This document shows positions 23,571 to 35,500 of a DNA stretch of 64,000 nucleotides, in pieces. The stretch lies in contig JAUCBN010000014.1 of NCBI GenBank assembly GCA_035048815.1, forward strand, positions 18,707,501-18,771,500, given 5' to 3'. Below the pieces are notes generated by a model. It saw nothing but the letters and a program-made list of their open reading frames with translations, was not told the origin of the DNA and ran no database searches. The position numbers and the translations under genes are program-made. Positions within the stretch are counted from its first letter, which is position 1; every line of letters begins with the position of its first letter. This stretch comes from Abelmoschus esculentus (Eukaryota > Streptophyta > Magnoliopsida > Malvales > Malvaceae).

Positions 23571-24844
23571 TAAGATTTTTTATTAAAACTACAAGGACTT
23601 GGAAGCAAGGAAGAGACAGTAGATTGATGACTAAAACATAAAAAAAATAATATTAATAATCAAAATGGGAAAAAAAAATACGACAGTTATGTGGACAATA
23701 ATAGTTTGAAAACTAAATCAGAAAAAGAAAATAATTTAGTGACATATAGTGTTGTTTACCCAAAAATAAAGTTTACCTAGTGGAATGAAATTAACCAAAT
23801 TGGAATTCAGCCAATTAAATTTTGACTTTATATAAAAAAAATATAAAAAATCGAATTATTTGATATTGTCAACTTTCTAGTTTTTTAAACCTTTTGAAAA
23901 AAAATAAATTTTTAATTTTTTATTCAATCTTTGATTTATTTGAGTTTACTATAAAACGTTGAATTTATATTAAAAATAAAGTTGATTTTTTTTATAAATT
24001 ATAAATAACGAAAATAGAAGACTAAATTCCAGATTAATCATTAAAAATTATTTAAAGCTCCATAGATCTAAAAATCATTTAAAGCTCCATTATTTTCTTT
24101 TTTTTTCTTCTTATAAATAAATATAAAATTAATTTTTAAAAATATCGAATCAATTCATATTTTATATTCGAAATAAGGGAAAGCGGGACTTCGTTGAGGA
24201 CATTGAATTGTTGTATTCTTTCAATATTTACCTCAGAATTAAAGGTTTGTACGGATTAGCATCTCAGCAATGAACTGATGCAATATGCTTGAATGAAAAC
24301 GGAATCTTTAAACATGAAAAATTCGAATAAAAATAAATATATTTGTAATTATAAATAATATTTTATTATATTTTAAAATATATAAATTATATTATTTTAG
24401 TGATTAAAGGAAGGATTCTTATTTTTAGAGATTAAGTGTTTAAGTATTAATTTTTATTTGAGATTTTAATATTTATAGAGGAAAATGAAAATTATAATAA
24501 TAATAAAAAGGGAATGGGAATTTCGTGCAGAAGCAGAAAGATAAGATCTTTAGAAACCTTCAATCAGAAAACCCCAAGCAAAACAGTCGTAGTTCGCCTT
24601 AAATGAGACCCCACAAATACCAATCGTTTTCTTCTGAGCTTTCTCCATTGAAATCTTCAGCTTCACTTCTTTTCAGTCTATTTTTTCCAATCTGTTTCAC
24701 TCTTTCTACATACCCTTTCAAACTCTTCAAATACCAGCAAAAATGCGCCTTCCCTTCCGCGTTATCATTTTCCTGTAGGCCTTTTTATTGTATCTTCTTC
24801 AAAATCAACTCCCTTTGTTTCGTTTCTGGGGGTTCTGTTCAACA

Positions 24845-27800
24845 ATGGCAAAGGATAACGTCGACAAGTTGAAGCGGTTAAGGGCTTGGGTGCAAAACTA
24901 TGATTGGGGAAGATGTGGGACGGAAGCACAGGTGGCAAGGCTATTGGCTTTGAATTCTGGGGATGAGATTAAGCCTGATAGGCCATATGCTGAGTTTTGG
25001 ATGGGAACTCATGACTCAGGGCCAAGTTTTTTGGATGATGGTAATGGAGATGTGGGTTTAAAAGAGTGGATTTTGAAGAATCCTAATGTGCTTGGTCAAA
25101 AGGTTTTGGAAAAATGGGGGCCTGATCTTCCTTTTCTGTTCAAGGTCTGTTCTTTTCTCTACTTTCTTTCTGGGGTTTTCCTTTGATTATTGGGAAATTG
25201 AATTTTGATTTCTCTTTTTTTGAATTGGGCTTATGAGTTTTGTTTTTAATGGTAATGGCCAGAACTTTTGCTTCAGTATTCATGGAAATTGAATTCTCAC
25301 CATTCATCTAAAATTTCCATTTTTACTTTTTTTTTTTGGTTGTTTTCATTTGATTTGAAGTTTAGATCAAAACGATCAATATAGCAATTGGGAAACTGGA
25401 GTGGATCTTGGATAAGTAAATGGCAAAGAATTAAGATTGAGAGTTAAAAAACGAAATCAACTTAACTTTAACTACAATATGAGCATTTCTTCTTCTTCTT
25501 CTGGTATTTATTTTTTTATAAGTAAAATCCCAACATGGTTCTTTGGTTCATATGCTGTAATATAGGTACTTTCAGTGGCAAAAGCCCTTTCAATTCAGGC
25601 GCATCCAGATAAAGAATTGGCCAAAGAATTGCATAAGTTGAAGCCAAATCTCTACAGGGATGCTAATCACAAGCCTGAGATGGCTTTGGCCATAACAGAA
25701 TTCAGGGCCCTTTGTGGATTCATTACTCTTGAGGTAATACACAAATCATGCTCGGTCTTTTTATGGAAATTGCCTTTGCTGGTTGTCCTCTTCGAGTGAA
25801 TAGCTCTTGCCTTTATGCTTGCTAAAATTCTTGGTAATCACATTTTTCTACTATATTTGTCATCTATACTGTCAAGTCATGTTTATGGAATGATATGCAC
25901 GATAAAACTTTGAGGCGGAATAACGTCTGAAATTAAGACATAAGATAACTGATATTGACTTTCTGTGAATCCACTGCAACCGTTTCTGGTTGGTCTTGCT
26001 TTTGCCTAAACAACAGGGGCATTAGTATTATACTTGCTATCTCTAGGTAAATTTAATGTCACACTGCCAGTTCTCATGTCTGTCAAGTATTGTCATATAT
26101 TTGAAGCAGATATCTATCTTCTTTGTAGGAGCTTAAGGGTGTTCTTGTAGATGTGCCTGAGATTGTAGAACTGGTCGGCACTGCATCGGCACAACAAGTC
26201 TTAGATATTGAAAAGCAAGATGGGACAGAGAAAGTAAAATATGCTCTACGGTCGGTTTTTACGCAACTTATGTCAGCTAGCAAGGACATGGCAACAAAAG
26301 CAATATCAAACCTGAAAAGTCGGCTGCACGTAGAAAGTCAGGTTTATAAAATTCTTTTCTTCACTGCATAGCATGAAACCAGTAAAGGTCAAGGCTCATC
26401 ACCTGGTTGTGTTCCTTAGAAAAATTATGTGGTCCTTCCCTTTAGTGTTCCTTCATAAAGTGGCTATCTGAAGGCTTGAAAATATATTTTTCTTGTATTA
26501 GTCTGATTAGACTTCTTCTACCCATATATTTACAAATACGGCTCCTAAGAAAGTTTTTGTTTATTTAAAGAAACCCTTTAACCTCATGCAGATAATAACA
26601 AAATAAATTTTCTTTTAGGCTTTAGTTTCCTAGATCTTCTATCCTTAGCAAAAAATGTATCTTAAGTACCAACTGCACTGAAAAAACAGATCATCTAGTT
26701 GCCAGCACGAAGCCAGAAAAATGTGGGGTGGGGGTTGAATTTAAAAAAAATTAAGCGGCCAAAATAAAAATATTACATTGTAATATTGTATTAATTTAAA
26801 ATTTTACAATTTTTGAAACTAATTTCAAAGGTTACAATTTTTGGGGGGATATAATTTTACCATTGAACTGATTTCAAATGTTACAATTTCTAAGTGGACT
26901 AAACATGGCTCATTTCGCAAATGTTTGTCCGGCCTAGCAAAACCAGCTAGGGACGACGACATCATTGAGTTGAAAGTTTGGCTGCAAAGAGTGCACAATA
27001 TGCTTTTGTGCCCCCTCCCCAGTCAGCCTGACATGGCTGATTTTCTATAAATTGATTTTGTTTATTATTGTAGTAACTTTTTTTTTCTTTCCAGCTTTTA
27101 AAGTTGTTAATGGTGTCTTTTGGGCATATTCTTGACCTTTACACTTTGTTTCTTTTTTCGTTGGCATCAGTTACGGTGTCTGACAGAGAAGGAACAGTTG
27201 GTGTTGACTTGGAAAAGCAATACCCAGGTGACATAGGTGTTATATCAGCCTTTTTCTTCAATTATGTGAAACTTAATCCTGGTGAAGCATTGTATCTTGG
27301 GGCAAATGAGCCCCATGCATACTTAAGTGGTGAGTGCATCGAATGCATGGCAACATCAGACAATGTTGTCCGAGCTGGTCTTACTCCCAAGCACCGTGAT
27401 ATCCAAACTCTCTGTTCGATGCTAACATATAAACAGGTACAAGTATTTAATCAAGGTTTTGACAATTTTCTATTTGAGGTTAAAATCATTCATAATGCTG
27501 CCTCCTTGGATACGGGGTAGAGTAATACCTCTACACCTTTCTTTTGCTAAACTCATTTCTTTCTTTACGAACTTTGATTACACGATGCTACTGGCTTATG
27601 TTTATTTCTGTGACTGGATTTGTGGCATTTGTTTGTCTCTTGACGCTTGATAATGTAAGGTGATAAATTATGCACAACTGCTTGAATTGAGTTACATTGA
27701 ACTTTTTGTTTCGGTGTTACTCGACTTTTGTATCGGTTCTGTGAACCGAAGTTCTGCATCTTCAAATTTTGATTCTTCATTGTTTCCGTTCCAGGGCTAT

Positions 27801-28136
27801 CCCGACATCCTGAAAGGGTTTCAATTGAGTCAATACATAACAAGGTATCTCCCACCGTTTGAAGAGTTTGAAGTTGATCGTTGCATTCTTCCTAAAGGAG
27901 CACTGGCACTTTTTCCAGCCATCCCCGGCCCTTCTATTTTCCTTGTATTTGTTGGGAAGGGAACAATGCGCACTGGATCACGGGAAGACATAGTCAAAGA
28001 AGGAGATGTGCTGTTTGCACCGTCCAACACGGAGATTATAGTTACCTCAACTACATCTGAACTGCAGCTATACAGGTCAGGAGTAAACAGCAGGTTCATT
28101 CTGCCTTGTGACTTTAGAACTGAACCGCAACCATAG
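24845..28136 (+). CDS. PMI1: Mannose-6-phosphate isomerase, frameshifted in exon 4
   Basis: Exons: 24845-25144, 25566-25733, 26129-26341, 27171-27436, 27795-28136. The product would be a type I phosphomannose isomerase (about 429 aa) that interconverts fructose-6-phosphate and mannose-6-phosphate, feeding GDP-mannose, glycans and ascorbate. Motifs are QNYDWG (17-22), zinc ligands in IQAHPDK (Gln111, His113) and NHKPE (Glu138), and GANEPHAYL in exon 4. Exons 1-3 and 5 are clean. In exon 4 the conserved peptide RCLTEKEQLVLT is in one frame and LEKQYPGDIGVISAF in the next, so one base is missing near 27207-27211. The exon is 266 rather than 267 nt, and direct translation stops at a TAG just after. 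An acceptor at 27093-27094 would start exon 4 at 27095 and keep the frame open (about 454 aa) with a new N-terminal segment. It could be a pseudogene, a sequencing error or a re-spliced gene. Confidence 0.88.
26690..27094. other. Repeat-like sequence inside PMI intron 3
   Basis: Intron 3 (26342-27170, 829 bp) carries a stretch from about 26700 with 'gaagccagaaaaatgtggggtgggggttgaattt', resembling the ends of dispersed plant repeats, then a repeated 'ttacaatttttg' phrase. It ends in a long pyrimidine tract and AG at 27093-27094, an alternative exon 4 acceptor. Confidence 0.4.
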
Positions 28137-29590
28137 CCCTTAGCATCCTTAGGGAGTAAATAGTTTTTATCCTGCCATTATAATTTAATTTAGGACTTGC
28201 ATAGCATATATATAGTGAAAGGTAAGAATAGCATCCATGTCTATTAGAATATATAAATAAATTAAACTTCATTTCCTGTTACGAGCTGCATTCTCTATTT
28301 ATCTGTGCATTAAATTTGATATATCCTGGCATCATGGTTTATGCAATTCTACTCTGGAATTTCTTCTTTTGGTTGAGTAATAAAAATGCTCGTACACAGA
28401 TTTATGCATAAACATTGACTGAGTGTAAATTTCTGGTTAGACTTCGTTTTCTTTTTCTTTTAAAAATCTCTTGTATAACAAGATTTTAATCCACGTGTAT
28501 ATATATGAGATAGTACACTTTTATACCATATAAAATTTAAAAAATATACTAATTTTTGAACTATTAAATGAACGTAATTTGAAATTATTTATTTTTTTCC
28601 TCTAAAAAATTCTCTACCATCAATATATTCCAAAACTAAGTAAATGGAGTTGAATATTCCTTACTTTCTTCAGAATTATATTTATTTATAGAAAATTTTG
28701 ATATACAAATTCATTACTTAATTAAAATTAAAAAGACATAAATCTGTTGTTTAATGATAGAATTTTGAATTTAAAATTTATTTTAAGATGAAGGATTTAG
28801 ACTTTGAATTTTATAATTCTAAATAAGAGATGTTAAAAATATAACCATTTATGTATCGGTAAGAAAAAAGGAGAAAGAAAATTGAAATATAAAATATTTG
28901 TATTATTTTTTCGGTACGGAAAGGTTTCAAATTCTAAATAAAAGTGTGAATTAATCATTGTAATTATAGATTATCGGTTCATTTTTAATTGTTTTTACAA
29001 AAATTATTTTATAAAAAGATATAATTAAAAATAGCGTCTTTTTAATATTAAGTTTTTATAAAACTCGATCTGAATTAATCAATTATAAAATTAAAATATC
29101 ATATACATATTGTTAAATAAAAAAATTAGGGGAAGGTGATTAAAAGTAGTGTCTCTCTAATATTTAATGCTAGACAAAAAATAATTTAATTCATAATTAT
29201 TTAATAAATAAGATTATAAATAACATTGTTGATACAGTTTATAAAATAAATTTTATTCTTATATAATTGTGTATCGATAAATATATACGTTAAGATCAAA
29301 TTAATAAAATATATACATTTATTGTAATATAATTTAGCCTAATAAAAATTCATTGATTTAGATGGAGAGAATGAATTTTTGAGTCAACCCTTTGCAGAAA
29401 CAGTGATCAGTTTCTATATAAGAAAAGACATGCAAGTAGAACTCGATGTAATCTGTAAGAAAGCAGATGAAACATTTTCCATGATATCTGGAAACAAGAT
29501 TTCATTTGATTTTCATTACGACAATTCATGTGCTTTTATAATATTACAGCAAACGAAGAAAGAAAAAGGAAAAAAGTGCAGTCAAAGTGG
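28137..29590. other. Convergent spacer, PMI to bHLH
   Basis: This holds the 3' UTR of PMI and, at the far end, the 3' UTR of the minus-strand bHLH gene, with very AT-rich sequence between. No gene or clear repeat is seen. Confidence 0.6.
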
Positions 29591-31517
29591 TCATGTCGAA
29601 TGGAACCAATGCTGTTCTCCTAGTCCCCATGTCTCCGTCTGTTGTCGTTGTGCCACTTGCAAATATGCTACCTCCTGCCAACCACAAACACAAACACTCA
29701 GTTCAACAACATGATCTTGTGCTCTGGGAGAATACCAAAGACTTATGATTTTAGTGGTTATGATTCTATTTTCATTTTCATTTTATTTAACTTGATTGTA
29801 GTAATTATAATCATAAAAAAAATCTTGCAATGCTTGGGGGCATGGAATTCTAGTTTAAAATAGAGAAAATAAATATCGTTTATTCGGGAGATTGAGATTT
29901 AAGTCACTTTATTTATAAAGTATGTATGTTTTATTAAAGAATTTTAAAGAAAATATAGGTAAGTAATCACTTTAAAACTATTAAAAATAATGAATAGTAT
30001 GTTTAATATATTAGATTATTATTTTATATATAGACAATGAAAAAAGTGGAGAAATTTTGGAAATAATTTAATCTAAAATTAAATTTTATAACACAGAAGA
30101 TGTTAAGCTATATTTTGGATTATAGGTCAATTTTTATAGTGCACATGGCAGAACGCTATGCACACAGGATGTTGTCCCCAATCGTCATTTGCAAGTGGTG
30201 TTTTCTAACGCTTTTGGTCTAGGTTTCAAAATAAATTTTAAAGACTATTTTTTCAAATAAAAATTCTAAACATTTTATATATTCAATATAACCAAAAAAA
30301 TAATCTATAAGTGAGATTCTGATGTGATTCAGAGTTCGATTTAAGTTAAAAATTTATGATTTAAAGTTTAGATTTATGAAAATATGTTTTTTCCGTTGTC
30401 AGACATGTAATACCCGTATATGTATCTTTATAAATGAGTTAATCTGTACCTGTGGATTTTGGATCCCTTGTGTTTCAAAGTTGGTGTCATAAGAACTAGC
30501 TGCCGCAAGCTCCATCGAAAGAAACTGATTAAGAATAAGCAAAAATTACTATACGATTTGATGTAGGTAGCTAGGGGATTTCATGACATAGAATTTACCT
30601 CCACTTGGTTCTGTAATGAATGGACGTAATTTATTATCTCCTCCAGCATAACTGCCATTCCCATGGTCTGTTGAATCCAGTCAAAAACTCATGTTTAAAA
30701 ACCCTTGTTTTTCATGTTTACGTATGGTTCTTTCAAGAAGATGACAACAAGTTTACCTTGTGGCATCCAGGAACAAGGTCTTTCAAACAACTCAGTTTCT
30801 CGTTTATTTTCTCTCTTCTAACCTGAAAAACAAGAGACATCAATATTACACTTCACTCATCTTTTCATTATTACTACAACCTCAATTTTTTAAATTTAAC
30901 CACCCAAATTGATCGATTAATCCGGATTGGATTCTATAGAGGTCCAATATAGATCAACCATCTCAACCGTATTTTCTCTATTCCTTAAACCACTAACCTT
31001 GTTTAAGGGATATAACGCTTCATTCTGATAGACCAAACCATGGTCGGTTACGACCCTTTGATACCGAAAACAAAGTAAGAAAAAAAATATAGATACCCTT
31101 TCTGCTAAACTGTGACCATCAGTAGCTTGGCCTCTTCTTGCTCTAACATGAATTATTTCGTCTGCTTCTCTTGCTTTCTTCCCTTTCCCTACTCTCTGAA
31201 ACACAGCAATATTTTAAAAACCGACATCAACAATAGAAATGGAATTTTCCTAAAAACTGGCGTTGGATCATCATCATACGTACGTGAGTGTTTTCCCCGG
31301 ATTCAGTAGTGGAAACCGCGAGGGAAATGGTTTGTGATTTCCAGGTCGGTTGTTCCATTGCTTTTCTCTTCTTGGTTTCATCGTCCATGGCAGTCCGAGC
31401 CACTGGTGTTGCAGTAGGGCTGCCATGATCGGCTGAGATTGGTAGGAATTCAGTTTCAGGAAGTTGGTGGTACAGTAAGTTTTGTAGATAGAAATCTTCA
31501 CTGATGAAATTCTCCAT
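29591..31517 (-). CDS. bHLH transcription factor, BEE/CIB-like clade
   Basis: Six minus-strand exons: 31517-31284, 31195-31097, 30822-30757, 30667-30599, 30524-30450, 29674-29591. All have GT-AG borders, all are in phase 0, and together encode 208 aa. The bHLH region spans exons 2-5: HVRARRGQATDGHSLAER (basic), VRREKINEKLSCLKDLVPGC (helix 1), TMGMAVMLEEIINYVHSLQNQVE (helix 2), FLSMELAAAS. The H-E-R triad (His106, Glu110, Arg114) predicts E-box/G-box binding. This sequence signature and the small phase-0 exons fit plant subfamily XII (BEE1-3, bHLH75, CIB group), whose members act in brassinosteroid, growth or flowering responses. The N-terminus (MENFISEDFYLQNLLYHQLPE) and short C-terminus (ending QHWFHST) are divergent, so I do not name an orthologue. 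Most exons are too short to show as long open frames. Confidence 0.9.
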
Positions 31518-31562
31518 TGGATCTCCGGACAGTAAGTTTTAAAAGACCACAACTTATGTAAT

Positions 31563-31570
31563 GTTATATA
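31563..31570 (-). promoter_or_regulatory. TATA box candidate for bHLH gene
   Basis: On the minus strand this reads TATATAAC, about 50 bases before the ATG at 31517. Spacing implies a very short leader. Confidence 0.5.
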
Positions 31571-32487
31571 GATACGAGGTGACAGACTTGTACTGATTAA
31601 CGTTTAAGGATAAATCAATCTGCCAATTGAGCTTGACCAATCAGACACTGGACTGTAATTCTGTACAAGGACAGTCCATGCATGAATAGGGAGCTAGCTA
31701 GTAGCTAGTAGCTAGTAGCTAGTAGGATGTCCAAATCATAAGGGTTTTATTTTGTTGTTGCTTTTCACTCAAGTAAACACATGGGAGTCCCATGAGATTT
31801 CATTTTCTAATCCTGAAGTCTCTTTTGGTAGGCTCCTCTAACAAGACTACAAAGACACACATCTATGTCCAATAGAATGGGATATGGTAATGCTTAAAGT
31901 CTAATATCTATACTTTATTTTATTATTTAATTACGTATCCAACCTATTAACGAACTAATTTAGATCATGTAATGCATTAAGTCAATTCAATTTTTTTTTG
32001 TTCTATAGTTTATTATTTAAAGTTCATTAAACTTTATTTAACCCAAAAAATTATAGAACTAATAATTAGTATATTTGATCGATTGATCAAGCTGCTGATA
32101 TTTATTTTCTCATATTCTTTTAGGTAACGGGTTTTAGACTCACTAAAAACATCCATTTCTTCACCTAGAGTGTCTCTCCCTTCTCTACAAGTAGAATTAG
32201 GGTTAGATTAAAATTTATTAAAAAATTATAAACACTTTAAACTTAAAATTAAATTAAGGTATTTTAAGGTTTAGGGTTCCATTAACAAAAACAAGAAGAA
32301 ATGAAACAGTTGAAGCCCAATCCTCCAACGTAGCCCTACCCAAGACAATAGATATCAATTGACTCATACGTATTTTCTAATTTTTTTCCCTATCATTTTA
32401 GTTTTGCTTGTTAAACACTATTTATCAGTAATTAATCTCTGTTTAATCTTTGTCTAATCCAAATTAGACCACTCTCTCAGAATAAGC
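31571..32487. other. Divergent promoter region, bHLH / MTP12-like
   Basis: The two genes are transcribed away from each other from this ~0.9-kb spacer. It holds an AGCTAGT tandem array (31692-31724) but no gene. Both core promoters have TATA-like motifs (31563-31570, 32488-32495). Confidence 0.6.
31692..31724. repeat. Tandem AGCTAGT array
   Basis: About four copies of the 7-mer, starting with a partial unit. It lies in the shared promoter of two divergent genes. Confidence 0.85.
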
Positions 32488-32495
32488 TATAAATA
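32488..32495 (+). promoter_or_regulatory. TATA box candidate for MTP12-like gene
   Basis: TATAAATA lies 50 bases before the ATG at 32545, followed by a CT-rich leader. Confidence 0.5.
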
Positions 32496-32544
32496 TTCTC
32501 CTTTTCAGGTACGAAACTCGTTTCCATTTTTTCTCTCTTTGAAG

Positions 32545-35500
32545 ATGATGTCCCCAAGACCAATCTCTGAGGTTCGTGGATCGCCTCATTTCAGGTATGT
32601 ATTAAAATTAAAGAAATCTCTTTCTTTTTCTTTAATTTTGTTTTTTTAGAACCCTAGTTTTTCTGTTTGATTTTATAGGTAAAAAAGCAAATTGTGGAGG
32701 AATGAGAAGTTGGAATCTTATGTTTATTTTGCAGATTTTAGGTCAACTGATTTTTTATGATTTGTTATGAAGTTCCTATAAATTTGTTTAAATTTCCGGC
32801 ATTTTCTTAGCAAACAAATCAAACAGCTAAACCGAATATTGTAGCTTATCAATTTGCTTGATTCAAGAAGTAAACAGCTAAAGGCTCTCGACTTACTTTT
32901 CTTTAAATTGCCTGCTTGGCATAATGTTGATTGAGAGCTTTGCCTTTACATTTTACGTGTTTGTTCCATCAGATACAGTGTAGCTTTAGTATGATCATTG
33001 AGGTAGTAAACTTTAATAATGAATTATTTATTTGGTGATTAAAATACTGAAATACATTTGAAACACCGTTATACAATAACATGATCATATACATGAATAT
33101 GGATTATTTGTTTTATATTTTAGTTTGCTAGTTCATAGATGATTTTACCATTAATTGTTTTTACTTGTAGGCAAACTCCTCTGCAGATAATCCACGTTGT
33201 TGGGAACTTATTGAGAATATGGTCAGTTTACACTATGTATCGGTACCTGAACCAGACTGGAGCTTCAGTGATGCTTTTTATCTTCAGTTGTCTGGTTCCA
33301 TCATCTATCTTATTTTTACTCTTACAAAAGCCTTGGAAGGGAAGATCACTCTCAAATACACAGGTGTTGTAGATTTGCTTCTTGTCATGAGAAAGATAAT
33401 AACAATTTGAAGAAAGAGTGTTAACTTGTATAATTTCCTTAATCTGCTCCTTTTTGAAGTTGTTTATTAACTTGCAGGTTGTTCCTTCTATAATTAATGG
33501 AGCAATAACAGCTTTATACTTCATCTTGTGGGGAAAGGGGATTAAATCATGTGGACCACTTAGGTACCTTTCTGGTGCATTAGAAATTCTTTCTTATTTC
33601 TGTTTCTGTTTACATGTCTCAAATAAGCTTAGTTTAGTTAGATTGTTGTTATCTTTGAAAATTTCTATGATTTATAAACACAATAACTTTGCTATAGAAA
33701 CAGTGCCATTATATTTTTCCTTTCCCATTTCTCCCATGTCAGAATTATTAGCATATGCAGACTTGTAAATATTAGTTTCTTGAGTTTATGAGAAATACTT
33801 GTGCTTTCTACCTCCTACATTTTAGGAACCCTGAAATTTACTTTTACATTTGTGCAAAATGCATGCAAATGTCTTATTTTAGTGTCAAACCTCTTGTCCT
33901 TGCTTGGACAGTTCCAGTACTGAACCCTATTTTATCTGTTGTTTGAAAAAAAATGCAACTTTTACAGATTCCTAAACCCCAAGTCCAACCCTTGTGAGAA
34001 TTTGTTCCAAATATAGGCAAGCGTGCACTTGATAATTTGGTTTTCCTCATCTCCATGTTTTACTCGATAACCCTTATGTTAGGTTGTGACTCACCACTTA
34101 TAGGCTATTTTTTTAGGCCAGATGTGTGACACAATATAATGCATTTTGTTCTAATTTGAACTGTGCAAAATTTCTTCTATTGTGATCTTTGCAATTTCTA
34201 AGATTTCTTTAAATTTCTAGGCAACACTCCGGAAGTTCATTAATTTATGACCTCTCTCTCTCTCTCTCTCTCAAACATACATACATACATACATACATAC
34301 ATACATACATACATACATACATACATACATACCACACACGCATTTTTGGAAGGTCCGTTGCTTATTTGTGATCTTCTTGAGTTTGTGCCTATGGGCATTC
34401 CTCCTAATAGTATCCCCAGAAAGAAAAGGCGGAAGCTGTCAACAGCCGAAGAACATTGGACAGTTGATGCACCATATCTTCACTATCATATACATTTGTT
34501 AAAATAACTTCATAAATTTTAGGGGGAAAATTAATTTGTAATATAAATTAAGTTTACAAATATATACTGATATTTATATACTTTACTAAACATACTTTAT
34601 TTTTAATATTACATATATTTAACAGAGTATGGGTTTTCAAAGCATTTCTGTTTTTGTTTTTGTTTCTGCTCTCTTCCATACCTATATTCTTCTTCGTGTT
34701 CAATCTTGTCATGGTTTTTAACCCATAGGTAACTTTTAATGGTTTCCATGGCTACATTAAATTTCATTTTTTTGTTTTTCTCTAGAGCTATATTGTCTGA
34801 GTATTCTGGTGCTGTTCTTGGAGTATTATCTGCAGTATTATATGGTAGAAAAGGCCATGTCTGGAAAAAGGTAAACACATTTGACTATACTCTATAGCTA
34901 ATTCGTTATTATATATATTCATGTAGAAGAGATTCGTGCCTCCATAGTCTGGGGCTGTCTTACTTCAGAAGTTTTTGGACAGCACATTGGTCTTGTTGCT
35001 TTATTGGTTTTGAATTGAGAATTTAAGATCAATGGTGCTATTAGGGTAGAATTTAATAAGTCCTCATTCCTCAACGTCAGCATTAATGGATGAAATATCT
35101 GATAATTGATGTCTTTTATTATGGTTTACCAGGTTGGTGGGCTAATAGCGATGTTGGCATCTTTTTATTTCTTATCTCAAGGCTGGGCTGTTGCTACACT
35201 TTCTCCATTCTATATCCTATAATAGACTTTCCTCAAATCTTGGACCCTAGGATATTACAGTCCATTAGGTTCTTTGTTTAGTATCATCTTATTTGATTTT
35301 CTCTGTAATCTGTAGACAGTTATCTTCATTTTCTTGTTCTGATTATTCAAGCTTGATTTGATAAACTTAACTACAAAATACCATTCGAAGACAGCCTCGA
35401 TTCAGAAGTTCAGACTGAACAAGTATTGGGCATGAGTCAAATGATAGTCCCCATCATGGCTGGGATCTTATCAGCCCTGAGAAGGGTGATCGCTAGGCGG

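Larger units (their letters stand above)
20443..24844. other. Spacer with dead LINE and palindromic element
   Basis: About 4.4 kb between the LBD gene and phosphomannose isomerase. It contains the 3' UTR of the LBD gene, a decayed LINE (21250-22200), a GC-richer stretch with a CACGTG box at about 22473, an 840-bp fold-back (22731-23570) and AT-rich sequence. The last 250 bases should be the PMI promoter and leader. No other gene is seen. Confidence 0.65.

Noticed and set aside
29379..29714. 111-codon plus-strand frame with a Cys-rich end
   Set aside because: The Cys-rich part is antisense to the last exon of the bHLH gene, which is well supported.
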